A stretch of DNA of 64,000 nucleotides from Paracoccaceae bacterium (GTDB lineage: Bacteria > Pseudomonadota > Alphaproteobacteria > Rhodobacterales > Rhodobacteraceae): contig JANSYP010000007.1 of NCBI GenBank assembly GCA_024742405.1, forward strand, positions 1-64,000, written 5' to 3'. This document shows positions 53,383 to 62,855 of this stretch, piece by piece. The stretch's first letter is position 1. Each line of letters starts with the position of its first letter. The notes beneath the pieces are model-generated. The model did not search any database. It had not been told where the DNA came from and saw nothing but the letters and a program-made list of their open reading frames with translations. Made by a program: the position numbers and the translations under genes.

Positions 53383-54297
53383 CTATTCCGGCAGGATCGC
53401 TCCTTTGGCGCCAATCACCCGGCTTGCCAGTGTGTGGCCCTGCTGCAGTGCCGTGGCGATGTCCGCGCCGGTCAGCCGTGCGCCGAGAAAGCCCGCGTTG
53501 AAGCTGTCGCCGGCCGCCGTGGTGTCCACGACACGCGGGGCCGGGGCAAAGCTCTGCACCGCAACGTCGGGGTCGAGTGCGCGGGGCCCCTGCGCGCCGC
53601 GCTTCAGCGCACCGTCCTGGCAGCCCAGGTCACTGAGCCTTGCGACAACCGCGTCCTCGGACGGATCGCCATAGATCGCCTGTTCGTCGTCAAGCGACGG
53701 CAAGGCGATGTCCGCGCGTTGCCACATCGCCCTGTTGATGTCCTGGGCCGTCTTCCGGCTTTCCCAAAGCTTGGGCCGATGGTTGCTGTCATAGGCGACA
53801 CGCCCGCCCGCGGCGCGGAACCGGTCAAGCGCGTCGATCAGTCGGTTGCGCGTGTCCTGCGGCAGGATCGCCATCGTGATCCCGGTCAGCAACACCAGGT
53901 CGAAGTTCTGAAGCCGGTCGAGTTCCTCGGCGTAGGGTTCGGCAAACAGCGTCCGGGCCGCGCTGTCGGAGCGCCAGTAACTGAAGCTACGCTCGCCGGC
54001 CGGATCGGTGCTGATTGCATAGAGCCCGGGCATCTTGTCGTCACGGCGCGACAGAGACCCGGTGTCCAGCTCGTGACCTTCCATCTCGGTCACGATGCGG
54101 TCCGAGAATGGATCATTGCCGAGCGCGGTGACAAAGCTGGTTTGGCGGCTCTCTCCGAGGACGCGTTTGAGATAGACCGCGGTGTTGAAGCTGTCGCCAG
54201 CCACGCCCATACGCAGACTGTCACCCTCCTCGGGCACAAGCTCAATCATCACCTCACCGATGCAGGCGATGGAGGTGATCTCCGTCAGGTCCGTCAC
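53383..54297 (-). CDS. kdgK: PfkB-family sugar kinase, 2-keto-3-deoxygluconate kinase type
   Basis: A 304-residue ribokinase-family enzyme that would phosphorylate 2-keto-3-deoxygluconate. The substrate-binding start is IACIGEVMIELVPEEGDSLR, with the Gly-Asp pair in GVAGDSFNTAVYL, and the ATP-site signature is DTTAAGDSFNAGFLGA with the catalytic aspartate. The GTG at 54297 has GCGGAGG upstream and gives the usual length; no ATG suits. It is 11 bases behind the GMC oxidoreductase gene, third in a minus-strand operon with the GntR regulator. Other kinases of the family are close, so KdgK is probable, not certain. Confidence 0.8.
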   Translation of the reverse strand: MTDLTEITSIACIGEVMIELVPEEGDSLRMGVAGDSFNTAVYLKRVLGESRQTSFVTALGNDPFSDRIVTEMEGHELDTGSLSRRDDKMPGLYAISTDPAGERSFSYWRSDSAARTLFAEPYAEELDRLQNFDLVLLTGITMAILPQDTRNRLIDALDRFRAAGGRVAYDSNHRPKLWESRKTAQDINRAMWQRADIALPSLDDEQAIYGDPSEDAVVARLSDLGCQDGALKRGAQGPRALDPDVAVQSFAPAPRVVDTTAAGDSFNAGFLGARLTGADIATALQQGHTLASRVIGAKGAILPE

Positions 54298-54308
54298 GCG
54301 CGCCTCCG

Positions 54309-55919
54309 CTATAGTCGCCCCAGAACGAGATCGGCGCAGCGGGCGCCCAGCATCATGGCCGGCGCATTGGTGTTGCCGGCATTGATGTCGGGCACTGCCG
54401 ACATGTCGCACACCCGAAGCCCGTCGATCCCGCGCACCCGCATCCGCGCATCCAGTACGGCCAGCGGGTCGCCGTCCGCTCCCATACGCGCGGTTCCTGC
54501 CGGATGGTAGTTGGTTTTGACGAAGCGTTTGCAATGGGCGCGCAGCGTGTCGTCATCGTCGGCCGTGGGGATCACGATCTCCCGAATCCGTTCCGCCAGC
54601 GGCGCGGTCGTGAAGGCGCGGCGGAAATAGCGCTGTCCGAGGATCATCTCGTCCATGTCGTCCGGGTGGCGCAGCAGGTTGGGCGAGATGCGGGGCATGT
54701 CGGCGGGGTCACCTGATCGGAGCCGGACGGTCCCCCGCGACTTCGGTTTGACCACCACGGTCGTCACCGTGAGCCCGTAGCTGTCCTCGACCTCGTCCAA
54801 GGCGTCCCGGTCAAGATAAACGATGGGCACGCAAAAAGCCTGGATCGTCGGATCGGCATCGGCATCGCTGGGATTGACGAAAGCTCCGGCCTCGACCCCC
54901 GCGGAGGTCACTGGCCCGCTGCCGAAGAGCTTGAACTGCAGGCCGTTGCGCAGCATCCGCCAGCCATCGCCTTGGCGGAAATACCCGTAGGGCCCGTTGG
55001 CAAAGGCCGTGATCGGAACTTCGGGGTGGTCGATCAGATTGGCCCCGACGCCGGCGAGGGGGCAAACGGGCCCGATACCGTGGTCGCGCAGGTGATCCTC
55101 CGGCCCGATGCCGGAAAGCATCAGGATCTTGGGCGTCACCAGCGCGCCCGCTGCAAGGAGGACGTCGCCCTCGGACCGCACGCAATGGAGCCCCGATCCA
55201 TCGTGGTACTCCACACCGACAGCGCGGTCTTGTTCGATCAGCACTCGGGTGACCTCGGACTGAAGCCGCACGGTCAGCGACGGATCGTGCTCCAGTGGCG
55301 CGAGAAAGGCATAGGCAGACGAGCTGCGCCGCCCGGCACGGTTCGTGAACTGATAAAATCCGACGCCCTGCTGCGTCGGGCCGTTGAAATCGGTGTTGTA
55401 AGGCGCGCCCAGATGTTGAACGGCCTGCACGAACCAGCGCGACATATCGTCGATATGGCCTGGGTCGGACACGAGGACCGGGCCGTCGGTGCCGTGCAGG
55501 TCGCCGGCGAGCCGGTTGTTGCCCTCCATCCCGACGAAATAGGGCAGCACATCGTTCCAGCCCCAGCCGACACCGTCATTGCTGCCGCGCAGACACTCGT
55601 CCCAGGCGTCATAGTCGGACGGTCGGCCCCGCATATAGACCTGCGCGTTGACCGAAGACCCGCCCCCCAGAACATGGCCCTGCGGGATGTCGTGCACACG
55701 TCCCTCCAGATGCGACTGGGGCTCGCTGCGGTGGTATCGCATGAATTTGGAGCCTTTGATCATTTTGAAGATACCCGGCGGCATGTCGAGGAGCGGGTGG
55801 CGGTGCGAATGACCGGCCTCCAGCAGCAGAACGCGGCCGCCGCTCTCCCGTGCCAGCCGGGCCGCCGCGGCCGCCCCGGCCGAGCCTCCGCCGACGACGA
55901 TATGGGCGAATGTCTCCAT
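54309..55919 (-). CDS. GMC-family FAD oxidoreductase (choline dehydrogenase-like)
   Basis: A 536-residue flavoenzyme. The FAD-binding start is HIVVGGGSAGAAAAARLARE, with GMC signature 1 in HVLGGGSSVNAQVYMRGRP near residue 82 and signature 2 in GALVTPKILMLSGIGP near residue 258. The catalytic His is in NYHPAGTARMG near residue 476. These enzymes oxidise alcohols or sugars. There is no signal peptide. It shares its operon with the sugar-acid kinase and repressor genes, so a sugar or polyol substrate rather than choline is likely. Confidence 0.9.
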   Translation of the reverse strand: METFAHIVVGGGSAGAAAAARLARESGGRVLLLEAGHSHRHPLLDMPPGIFKMIKGSKFMRYHRSEPQSHLEGRVHDIPQGHVLGGGSSVNAQVYMRGRPSDYDAWDECLRGSNDGVGWGWNDVLPYFVGMEGNNRLAGDLHGTDGPVLVSDPGHIDDMSRWFVQAVQHLGAPYNTDFNGPTQQGVGFYQFTNRAGRRSSSAYAFLAPLEHDPSLTVRLQSEVTRVLIEQDRAVGVEYHDGSGLHCVRSEGDVLLAAGALVTPKILMLSGIGPEDHLRDHGIGPVCPLAGVGANLIDHPEVPITAFANGPYGYFRQGDGWRMLRNGLQFKLFGSGPVTSAGVEAGAFVNPSDADADPTIQAFCVPIVYLDRDALDEVEDSYGLTVTTVVVKPKSRGTVRLRSGDPADMPRISPNLLRHPDDMDEMILGQRYFRRAFTTAPLAERIREIVIPTADDDDTLRAHCKRFVKTNYHPAGTARMGADGDPLAVLDARMRVRGIDGLRVCDMSAVPDINAGNTNAPAMMLGARCADLVLGRL

Positions 55920-55927
55920 CCCGTGCG

Positions 55928-56662
55928 TCAGTCGAAGGTGCCGCGCACATATTCCCAGGCGGCGCGCAAATGGTTTTCCAGCGCGACCTCTGCGGCATCA
56001 GGATCGCGGTCGCGGATGGCCAGAAAGATATCCTGATGGGCCCGGAAATTGACCACGTTACGCTCTGGAGAGCGCAGCATCTTGTCCCAATGGGGGGCGA
56101 GCCATCCCGTGTAGGCTTGGTGAAGCGCGGGATAGACCGGGTTGTTCGGGATCCGGTAAAGCAAGCCGTGAAACGCCATGTCGGTGCGATAGAACGCGTC
56201 TGAATCGGGGATGGCGGCCTCGTTGTCCCGAAGCGCGCCTTCAAGCTGGACGATATCGTCCTTGCGCGCGCGCAGGGCGGCTTCGCGCACAAGTGCCCGC
56301 TCCAGAAAGATGCGCGACTCGTAGAGGTTTTTGACCCCCGCGCGATCATCCAACAGGTGGCGCATGACGTCCCCGGTCGCATCGATCAACGTCCGGAAAT
56401 CGGGTTTGCGCACGATCGGGCGGAAGCGGGGTTTGCATTCGACCAATCCGCTGTTCGACAGTGCTGAAATGGCTTCGCGCACCACCGCGCGGCTGGCGCC
56501 GAAGCGCTCCATCAGATCCCGTTCCGGTGGCAGGGGCGCGCGATCGGCAAGGTCTCCGGCGGCGATCTGTGCCTCGATCTCTTTGACGATCCGATCGGAT
56601 GCGCGCCCGGGTCGTTCAGGTCGGCCCGCGCTATTCACTGGGTCAGCTCTCGAATGGTCCAT
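55928..56662 (-). CDS. GntR-family regulator, FadR subfamily
   Basis: A regulator of about 244 residues. The winged helix reads APLPPERDLMERFGASRAVV, REAISALSNSGLVECKPRFR, and the C-terminal all-helical FCD sensor domain includes LYESRIFLERALVREAALR and DMAFHGLLYRIPNNPVYPAL, with Asp and His ligands for the usual metal site. The ATG at 56662 is preferred: a TTG at 56680 in frame would place six codons inside the operator at 56669-56679. It represses, most likely, both its own minus-strand operon and the rightward dehydrogenase and importer genes. Confidence 0.9.
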   Translation of the reverse strand: MDHSRADPVNSAGRPERPGRASDRIVKEIEAQIAAGDLADRAPLPPERDLMERFGASRAVVREAISALSNSGLVECKPRFRPIVRKPDFRTLIDATGDVMRHLLDDRAGVKNLYESRIFLERALVREAALRARKDDIVQLEGALRDNEAAIPDSDAFYRTDMAFHGLLYRIPNNPVYPALHQAYTGWLAPHWDKMLRSPERNVVNFRAHQDIFLAIRDRDPDAAEVALENHLRAAWEYVRGTFD

Positions 56663-56668
56663 GATTTT

Positions 56669-56789
56669 TTGTAGGACCAAAAATACGGAATGAGAAGTGA
56701 AAATCTCGCGGTATTGCCCATTTTTGATTCTTTTCTTGACTTTTGCACTGATCAGCGGCGAGGGTACGCCTGAGTTTGGTCATACCAAA
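56669..56789. promoter_or_regulatory. two FadR-type operators between divergent operons
   Basis: TTTGGTCATACCAAA at 56775-56789 is a perfect 15-bp palindrome containing TGGTCATACCA; on the minus strand TGGTCCTACAA lies at 56669-56679. Both fit TNGTNNNACNA, the consensus of FadR-subfamily GntR repressors, and the gene for such a repressor adjoins. TTGACT at 56736-56741 could be a -35 for the rightward genes; no good -10 was found. Confidence 0.75.
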
Positions 56790-56802
56790 ATGTGGAGGTG
56801 GG

Positions 56803-58266
56803 ATGTTCGATTTGGAGGGGTCAGGGGCGCCCAAGACATTTCGGATGTATGTCGGGGGCGCCTGGGTGCCGCATGGCGACGAACTGATCGCCGTCCAGAA
56901 TCCCGCTACCGAAGAGATCATCGCCCATGTGCCGCTCGGCCGTGCCGAGGATGCGGATGCGGCCGTCGCCGCAGCGATAGAGGCGTTCCCGGCTTGGTCA
57001 CAGCGCCCTGCGATCGAGCGCGCTCGCTTGGTGCAGGCGCTGGCCGACGCTGTCGATGCAAACTCAGCGCGGCTGGCCTCCCTGGTCACGGCAGAACAGG
57101 GCAAACCCATTGCCCAGGCCCTTGGGGAGATCGGGGCTGCAGTGACCTTCCTGCGCTTTGCCGCCGAACAGGCGCGGCGCATAACCGGCGACATCGTCAC
57201 TTCGGATACGCCCGACGAGGAGATCCATATCCGGCGCCACCCTTACGGTGCAGTGGTCGGTCTGACGGCCTGGAACTACCCTGCCGCGCTGGCCGCGCGA
57301 AAGCTCGGCCCGGCGCTGGTGGCAGGCAACACGTTCGTCCTGCTCAGCCATGAGTTGACGCCGCTCTCGGGGCTGGCCATCGCGCATTTGGCCGATGAGG
57401 TCGGGATGCCGGCGGGCGTGCTAAACGTTGTGACCGGGCTCGGGCCAGTGGTCGGCCAGCGGCTCGTCGAGCATCCCGACACTGCGCTGGTCACCATGAC
57501 CGGCAGCACGCGGGCGGGGCGCGAAATCTTTCGCACGGCCGCGGAACGGCTCAAGGTCATTCGGTTGGAACTGGGCGGCAAGGCACCGTTCATCGTCATG
57601 GACGATGCCGATATCGATGCCGCTGTCGCAGCAGCAGTCACCGCCCGCTACGGCAATTGCGGTCAAATCTGCACTTGCAACGAACGGATGTATTTGCAGC
57701 GCGGCATTGCCGAAGAGTTCCTGGCAAAGTTCGTCGCTGCATCGCGCGCGCTGCGCATCGGGGACCCGACCGAGGATGTCGATCTGGGGCCCAAGGTCAG
57801 TGCCGCGGAAGTCGACAAGGTCGCCGAGATTGTCGGCCGCAGTAGGGCCGCCGGGGCGGAGGCGCTGCTGGAGGGCGGCCCGCTCCGCGACGGGCCTTAT
57901 GCGCGAGGTCACTGGTATGCGCCGACCGTGCTGGAGGTGGCCGACAATGCCAATCCGATCGTGCGGGAGGAGGTGTTCGGCCCGGTCGTCGCGGCCTTGC
58001 GCGTCGACGATTTCGACGAGGCTATCGCGCAGGCGAACGACACGGACTTTGGCCTGTCGGCATATCTGTTCACGTCGAATGCGGCGCGCTTGATGGACGC
58101 CCCTCGGCGGCTGCGCTTTGGCGAGCTCTATCTCAACCGATCCAACGGCGAGGCCGTCCAGGGCTTTCACACCGGATGGGGCCTGTCGGGCCTCGGCGGC
58201 GAAGACGGCGCATATGGCTTCGACGGCTATCTGCGCAAGCAGACGGCCTACCTGAATTGGGGATAG
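56803..58266 (+). CDS. aldehyde dehydrogenase, AldA (lactaldehyde/glycolaldehyde) type
   Basis: A 487-residue NAD-dependent aldehyde dehydrogenase. The Rossmann region has LTAWNYPAALAARKLGPALV, the catalytic glutamate is in RLELGGKAPFIV, and the catalytic cysteine is in NCGQICTCNERMY. The C-terminal part FGELYLNRSNGEAVQGFHTG followed by WGLSGLGGEDG closely recalls E. coli AldA, which oxidises lactaldehyde, glycolaldehyde and similar short hydroxyaldehydes. The start at 56803 follows GGAGGTGG and lies 14 bases after the palindromic operator. First gene of the rightward operon. Confidence 0.85.
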   Translation: MFDLEGSGAPKTFRMYVGGAWVPHGDELIAVQNPATEEIIAHVPLGRAEDADAAVAAAIEAFPAWSQRPAIERARLVQALADAVDANSARLASLVTAEQGKPIAQALGEIGAAVTFLRFAAEQARRITGDIVTSDTPDEEIHIRRHPYGAVVGLTAWNYPAALAARKLGPALVAGNTFVLLSHELTPLSGLAIAHLADEVGMPAGVLNVVTGLGPVVGQRLVEHPDTALVTMTGSTRAGREIFRTAAERLKVIRLELGGKAPFIVMDDADIDAAVAAAVTARYGNCGQICTCNERMYLQRGIAEEFLAKFVAASRALRIGDPTEDVDLGPKVSAAEVDKVAEIVGRSRAAGAEALLEGGPLRDGPYARGHWYAPTVLEVADNANPIVREEVFGPVVAALRVDDFDEAIAQANDTDFGLSAYLFTSNAARLMDAPRRLRFGELYLNRSNGEAVQGFHTGWGLSGLGGEDGAYGFDGYLRKQTAYLNWG

Positions 58267-58321
58267 CGCCCCGAACCACACGGGCGGCGCAGACCGGCCG
58301 TACCAACTCTGGAGGAGAGAC

Positions 58322-59293
58322 ATGAAACGCAGAACTCTTTTGGTGACGACCCTGCTGGTCAGTGCCCTCGGCGCACCCGCATGGGCGCAGGACCTTCCGC
58401 CGCTCGAACAAAAGGAGCGGTACAAAGTCGGCTTCGCCCAGATGGAATCGAACAACCCCTGGCGGATCGCCGAAACCAAGTCGTTTCACGACACCGCGGA
58501 GTCCTGCGGCTGGGATCTGATCGCGACCGACGCTGCCGGATCGGCCGCCAAGCAAGTCGCCGATGTCGACAGCATGATCGCCCAGGGGATCGACGTGCTG
58601 TTTCTGCCGCCGCGCGAGGAAAAGCCGCTGATCCCGGCCGTCATGAAGGCCCGCGCCGCGGGCATTCCGACCTTCCTTGTCGACCGGTCAGTCGATCCGG
58701 CGGTGGCAAGGCCGGGCGAGCATTTCGTGGCGTTTCTGGGCTCTGACTTCATTGAGCAGGGCGGTCGCGCGGCCGGGTGGCTGATGGAGAACTTCGATGG
58801 TGATCAGGGTGTGATCGTGCAGCTCGAGGGCACGACCGGCTCGTCACCCGCGAATGATCGCAAGAAGGGGTTCGATGACGCGATTGCCGCCGATGATCGG
58901 TTCGAGATCGTCGCCTCCCAGTCCGGGGACTTCGCCCGCGATCTGGGACGTCAGGTGATGGAAACGCTTCTCCAAGCGCATCCGGATGTCAACGTCGTCT
59001 ATGCCCACAACGACGAGATGGCCATCGGCGCGATCCAGGCGCTGGAACTGGCCGGCCGCAAGCCGGGCGAGGATGTCACGATCGTCTCCATCGATGGGAC
59101 GCGCGATGCATTGCAGGCGATCATCGACGGCAAGATGGGCGTGACGGTCGAAAGCTCGCCCTTCTTCGGCCCCCTCGCGTGCCAGGTTATGCAGCAATAT
59201 GCGGCCGGCGAGGAGATCCCGCATTGGGTCAAGGTCGAGGATCGCGTCTTTACCGCTGACAATGCGGCCGATCACATCGACGAAGCGTACTGA
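58322..59293 (+). CDS. ytfQ: periplasmic sugar-binding protein, YtfQ type
   Basis: A 323-residue exported receptor with signal peptide MKRRTLLVTTLLVSALGAPA (cleavage after WAQ). The mature protein reads KVGFAQMESNNPWRIAETKS, then IDVLFLPPREEKPL, LVDRSVDPA, VVQLEGTTGSS-like VIVQLEGTTGSSPANDRKKG, and VVYAHNDEMAIGAIQALELA. This matches the galactofuranose-binding YtfQ of E. coli along its whole length, and the four-gene order ahead also fits. The true ligand may be another furanose or a sugar acid. A GGAGGAGAG site precedes the ATG. Confidence 0.85.
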   Translation: MKRRTLLVTTLLVSALGAPAWAQDLPPLEQKERYKVGFAQMESNNPWRIAETKSFHDTAESCGWDLIATDAAGSAAKQVADVDSMIAQGIDVLFLPPREEKPLIPAVMKARAAGIPTFLVDRSVDPAVARPGEHFVAFLGSDFIEQGGRAAGWLMENFDGDQGVIVQLEGTTGSSPANDRKKGFDDAIAADDRFEIVASQSGDFARDLGRQVMETLLQAHPDVNVVYAHNDEMAIGAIQALELAGRKPGEDVTIVSIDGTRDALQAIIDGKMGVTVESSPFFGPLACQVMQQYAAGEEIPHWVKVEDRVFTADNAADHIDEAY

Positions 59294-59308
59294 GACGCGT
59301 TGCCGAAA

Positions 59309-59328
59309 GGGGCCGCCGCGGCGGCCCC
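59309..59328 (+). terminator. GC-rich palindrome behind the binding-protein gene
   Basis: The 20 bases GGGGCCGCCGCGGCGGCCCC form a perfect palindrome 15 bases after the stop codon, followed by CTTCTTCC. It probably acts as an attenuator or 3'-end stabiliser that raises receptor mRNA over the membrane genes downstream. Confidence 0.65.
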
Positions 59329-59364
59329 GCTTCTTCCAGATTGCCGGTGCGGGAGTGACGGCCA

Positions 59365-60894
59365 ATGCTCTTGTCGATGACGGGGATCGAAAAATCCTTT
59401 GGCGGCGTCCCGGCCCTGCGCGGCGCTGGCATCGAAATCGCGCCGGGTGAGGTGCACGCCCTAATCGGGCAGAACGGTGCCGGAAAATCGACGCTGATCA
59501 AGATCTTGACAGGGGTCTATCGCCGCGATGGCGGAGAGATCAGCTTCGCGGGCCATCCCAGCGAAGTCCTCAGTCCGCGCGAGGCGCAGGAAGCGGGCAT
59601 CGCCACGATCTATCAGGAGCTCAACCTCGTGCCGCTACGTTCGGTCACCGAGAATGTCGTGATGGGGTACGAACCCAAAGCCTTCGGTATGCTGATAAAC
59701 TGGCGCGAGGCCCATCGCAGGACGCGCGAGATCCTCGCGCGTTTCGATATCGATATCGACGTCACCGCACCTCTGGGGAGCTTTTCGACGGCGATCCAGC
59801 AGCTCGTCGCCATCGCGCGCGCCGTGTCGCTCGACGCGCAGATGGTGATCATGGACGAGCCGACCTCCTCGCTCGATGCCAAGGAGGTGGAGATCCTTTT
59901 CGGCGTCATTCGCGAGCTGAAAAGCCAGGGCGTGGCAGTGCTCTACGTCTCGCATTTTCTCGATGAGCTGTTCGAGATCTGCGACCGGGTAACCGTCATG
60001 CGCGACGGCCAGACGATCACGACCCGCCAGCTTTCCGAGACGACAAAGCTCGACATGATCGCCGACATGCTTGGACGCAATCCAGACGAGGTCGCCGCGG
60101 AGGGGATGACCGAGTTCGGCGGTGCGGCGGCTAAGCGCGGCCCCGTACGGCTGCATGCAGAGGGCGTCGCGACTGGGCCGCGGCTCAAGCGTTTCGATCT
60201 CACACTGCATGAGGGCGAGATTGTCGGCTTGGGCGGGCTTTTGGGGTCGGGGCGCACCGAAGCAGCCCGGGCGCTCTTTGGTGTCGATGCCACGCAGTCG
60301 GGCAGCATCGAGATCGAAGGCGCGCCAATCCGGTTGGAAGGACCGGCCGAAGCGATCAGCGCCGGGATGGGTTTCCTGGCCGAGGACCGCAAGGCCGAAG
60401 GCATCATTCCCGACATGTCGGTGCGCGAGAACCTGACCCTGGCGCTCTTGCCCAAGCTGGCGTCGGGTGGACAGATCGACTTTGGCCGCGAACGCGAGAT
60501 CGTCGAGCGTTTCATCCGCACGCTCGGCATCAAGACCGCCGATATGGATCAGCCCATCCGGGAGTTGTCGGGCGGTAACCAGCAAAAAGTGCTGCTCGCG
60601 CGCTGGCTCGCCACGGAACCTGAAATCCTGATTCTCGACGAGCCCACGCGCGGCGTCGATGTCGGCGCCAAGCGTGAGATCCAGGCCTTCGTGCGCGACT
60701 ATGTCAAAAAGGGCTTCAGCGTAGTCCTCATCAGTTCCGAGTTCGAGGAGATCGTCGAAGGCGCCGACCGGATCATCGTGATGCATGAAGGCCGCTCCGT
60801 CGGCGAACTGACCAATCCGGGTGTGACGGAAAACATGCTGGTCAGTGCCCTGGCGCAGCACGGCGAAGGAGGCGCGGAATGGACCAGACAGTGA
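59365..60894 (+). CDS. ytfR: sugar ABC transporter ATP-binding protein, double-domain (YtfR type)
   Basis: A 509-residue ATPase with two fused domains. Domain 1: Walker A GQNGAGKS near residue 36, Q-loop YQELNLVPL, Walker B VIMDEPTSSLD, switch histidine YVSHFL; its signature region GSFSTAIQQLVAIARAV is the usual weak form of this family. Domain 2: GLGGLLGSGRTEAARALF, signature LSGGNQQKVLLARWL, Walker B LILDEPTRGVD. It overlaps the permease gene by 16 bases. Cytosolic motor of the YtfQ-type importer. Confidence 0.9.
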   Translation: MLLSMTGIEKSFGGVPALRGAGIEIAPGEVHALIGQNGAGKSTLIKILTGVYRRDGGEISFAGHPSEVLSPREAQEAGIATIYQELNLVPLRSVTENVVMGYEPKAFGMLINWREAHRRTREILARFDIDIDVTAPLGSFSTAIQQLVAIARAVSLDAQMVIMDEPTSSLDAKEVEILFGVIRELKSQGVAVLYVSHFLDELFEICDRVTVMRDGQTITTRQLSETTKLDMIADMLGRNPDEVAAEGMTEFGGAAAKRGPVRLHAEGVATGPRLKRFDLTLHEGEIVGLGGLLGSGRTEAARALFGVDATQSGSIEIEGAPIRLEGPAEAISAGMGFLAEDRKAEGIIPDMSVRENLTLALLPKLASGGQIDFGREREIVERFIRTLGIKTADMDQPIRELSGGNQQKVLLARWLATEPEILILDEPTRGVDVGAKREIQAFVRDYVKKGFSVVLISSEFEEIVEGADRIIVMHEGRSVGELTNPGVTENMLVSALAQHGEGGAEWTRQ

Positions 60895-61856
60895 GTATCG
60901 AAAAGCCGCCGGCACGTCTGGGGTCGCGAATCCATGGCGGGCTACTGGCGCTGGTTCTTCTGCTGGTATTCAACGCGCTGGTCACGCCGAACTTCCTGCA
61001 GCTCCAGACTCTTTTCGTAAATATCAGCCAGGTCGCAACCATCGCCATTGTTGCCATGGGGATGACGTTAGTCATTGCAACCGGCGGGATCGATCTGTCG
61101 GTCGGCGCGGTTATGGCGCTCGCGGGCGCGCTTGCGCCGCTGATCTTCCTGTCAGAGTTCGGCGTGGCCTATCCGGCGCTGGGCGTCGCCGTCGCCTTCA
61201 TCCTGCCGCTGATCGTCGCGGGGTTTTGCGGGCTCTTCAACGGCGCGATGGTCGCTGTGCTTGGGATCCAGCCGATCATCGCCACCCTGATCCTGTTCAT
61301 TTCCGGGCGTGGCATCGCGCAGGTGCTGACCAACGGTAACCTGCAGACCTTTTCGAACCCGGCTTTCAGCTATCTCGGCACCGGCAAGATCCTCGGGCTG
61401 CCGTTTCAGGGCTGGCTCGCGCTGGCGATTGCCTGCGTGCTGTTTCTGACTATCACGCGCACGACCTGGGGCCGCTACCTGCTGGCCGTCGGGGGGAATG
61501 AGCGCGCCGCATTCCTGTCGGGTGGACCCGTGCGCCGGGTCAAGATCGGCGCCTACGTGATCTGCGCGGTACTTTCGGGGCTCGCCGGGCTGATCGTCGT
61601 CGCCATTAATTCGGCCTCTGATGCCGCGCGCAACGGAAACCTGATGGAGCTTGACGCCATCGCCGCGGCAGTGGTGGGCGGCGCGTTGCTGCAGGGCGGG
61701 CGCGCCCCGATCTTTGGCGCGATCCTCGGGGCCATCATCATCCAACTCGTCAAATACACGCTGCTTGCCAACGGGGTCGAAGACGAGGTCGCACTGATCG
61801 CAAAGGCGCTGATCATCGTCGCAGCGGTCTGGATCCAGCAAAGACGGAAGGCCTGA
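60879..61856 (+). CDS. ytfT: sugar ABC transporter permease 1 (YtfT type)
   Basis: A 325-residue membrane protein with the CUT2 permease signature [20 protein letters not shown] near residue 61 and cytosolic loop TTWGRYLLAVGGNERAAFLS. VVGGALLQGGRAPI marks the late helices. It overlaps the ATPase gene and precedes the second permease by three bases. Two different permeases after one double ATPase is the YtfQRT-YjfF arrangement. Confidence 0.88.
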   Translation: MDQTVSIEKPPARLGSRIHGGLLALVLLLVFNALVTPNFLQLQTLFVNISQVATIAIVAMGMTLVIATGGIDLSVGAVMALAGALAPLIFLSEFGVAYPALGVAVAFILPLIVAGFCGLFNGAMVAVLGIQPIIATLILFISGRGIAQVLTNGNLQTFSNPAFSYLGTGKILGLPFQGWLALAIACVLFLTITRTTWGRYLLAVGGNERAAFLSGGPVRRVKIGAYVICAVLSGLAGLIVVAINSASDAARNGNLMELDAIAAAVVGGALLQGGRAPIFGAILGAIIIQLVKYTLLANGVEDEVALIAKALIIVAAVWIQQRRKA

Positions 61857-61859
61857 GCC

Positions 61860-62855
61860 ATGCTCGATGAAAGCGCGTTCGATCTGCGCCGCATGCTGCA
61901 GCGCAATTCAGCCTCGGTGACCGTGTGGGCCGTGCTTTTCGCGCTCATCGTCTTCGGCTTGCTGCGCTATGAAAACTTCGGCAGCGCCTACAACATCACC
62001 TCGTTTTTGAACTACAACGCCATGTTCATCGCCATCGCGCTCGGCATGTGTTTCGTGATCATGACGGGGGGCATCGATCTCTCGGTGGGCTCGGTGGCCG
62101 CCTTCACCTCCGTTGTGGCCGCATATCTGAGCCCCTACGGCATTCAGGTGGCTTTGCCCGGCGCCATCGCCGCGGGCCTCGCGTTTGGGGCCATCAATGC
62201 GTTCTTCGTGATCGTGCTGCACATCCCGCCCTTCATCGCAACGCTGGCGACGATGCTGGGTGCAAAGGGCGGTGCGCTGGTGATCTCTGGCGCCCAGACG
62301 ATTTCCGTGGACTGGACGTCGAACTTCACCAAGCTCGGGATGGAGAACGCCGCGGGTATCTTGCCCTGGACGATCCTCATCGTCGGTGTGCTGGCGGTGG
62401 CCCTGTGGATCATACTGGAAAAAACCACCATCGGACGCACGGTGCTTGCGATCGGCGGCAGCGAGGATGCGTCCGCGCTCATGGGGCTGAAGGTCAACCG
62501 CGCGAAAGCGTTCGTCTACATCCTGTCGGGCGGCTGCGCGGGGCTGGCCGGGGTGTTCCTCGCCTCGGGCTTCGGGGCGGGCCAACCCCTGGAAGGGATC
62601 GGGTGGGAGCTGTCGGCCATCGCCTCGGTCGTCGTGGGGGGCACGTTGCTGACGGGTGGTCTGGGCTCCGTGCCGGCAACCGTGGCCGGCGCGCTCCTGC
62701 TGGGGCTGGTGTTCAACATCCTCAATTTTGAGAACGGGCGGGGCACGATCAGCTTCAGCGCCTATTGGCAGATGGTGATCCGCGGCGGGTTCCTCTTTGT
62801 GGTCATCCTGTTCCAGGCCCGTCTCATGGCCCGTCACCAGAAGGCTGCCGCATGA
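61860..62855 (+). CDS. yjfF: sugar ABC transporter permease 2 (YjfF type)
   Basis: A 331-residue membrane protein, partner of the first permease. Signature: [20 protein letters not shown] near residue 60; loop [20 protein letters not shown], then [14 protein letters not shown]. Like YjfF it differs clearly from its partner and has the short N-terminal tail [16 protein letters not shown]. Its stop overlaps the next start (ATGA), tying the dehydratase to the importer. Confidence 0.88.
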   Translation: MLDESAFDLRRMLQRNSASVTVWAVLFALIVFGLLRYENFGSAYNITSFLNYNAMFIAIALGMCFVIMTGGIDLSVGSVAAFTSVVAAYLSPYGIQVALPGAIAAGLAFGAINAFFVIVLHIPPFIATLATMLGAKGGALVISGAQTISVDWTSNFTKLGMENAAGILPWTILIVGVLAVALWIILEKTTIGRTVLAIGGSEDASALMGLKVNRAKAFVYILSGGCAGLAGVFLASGFGAGQPLEGIGWELSAIASVVVGGTLLTGGLGSVPATVAGALLLGLVFNILNFENGRGTISFSAYWQMVIRGGFLFVVILFQARLMARHQKAAA

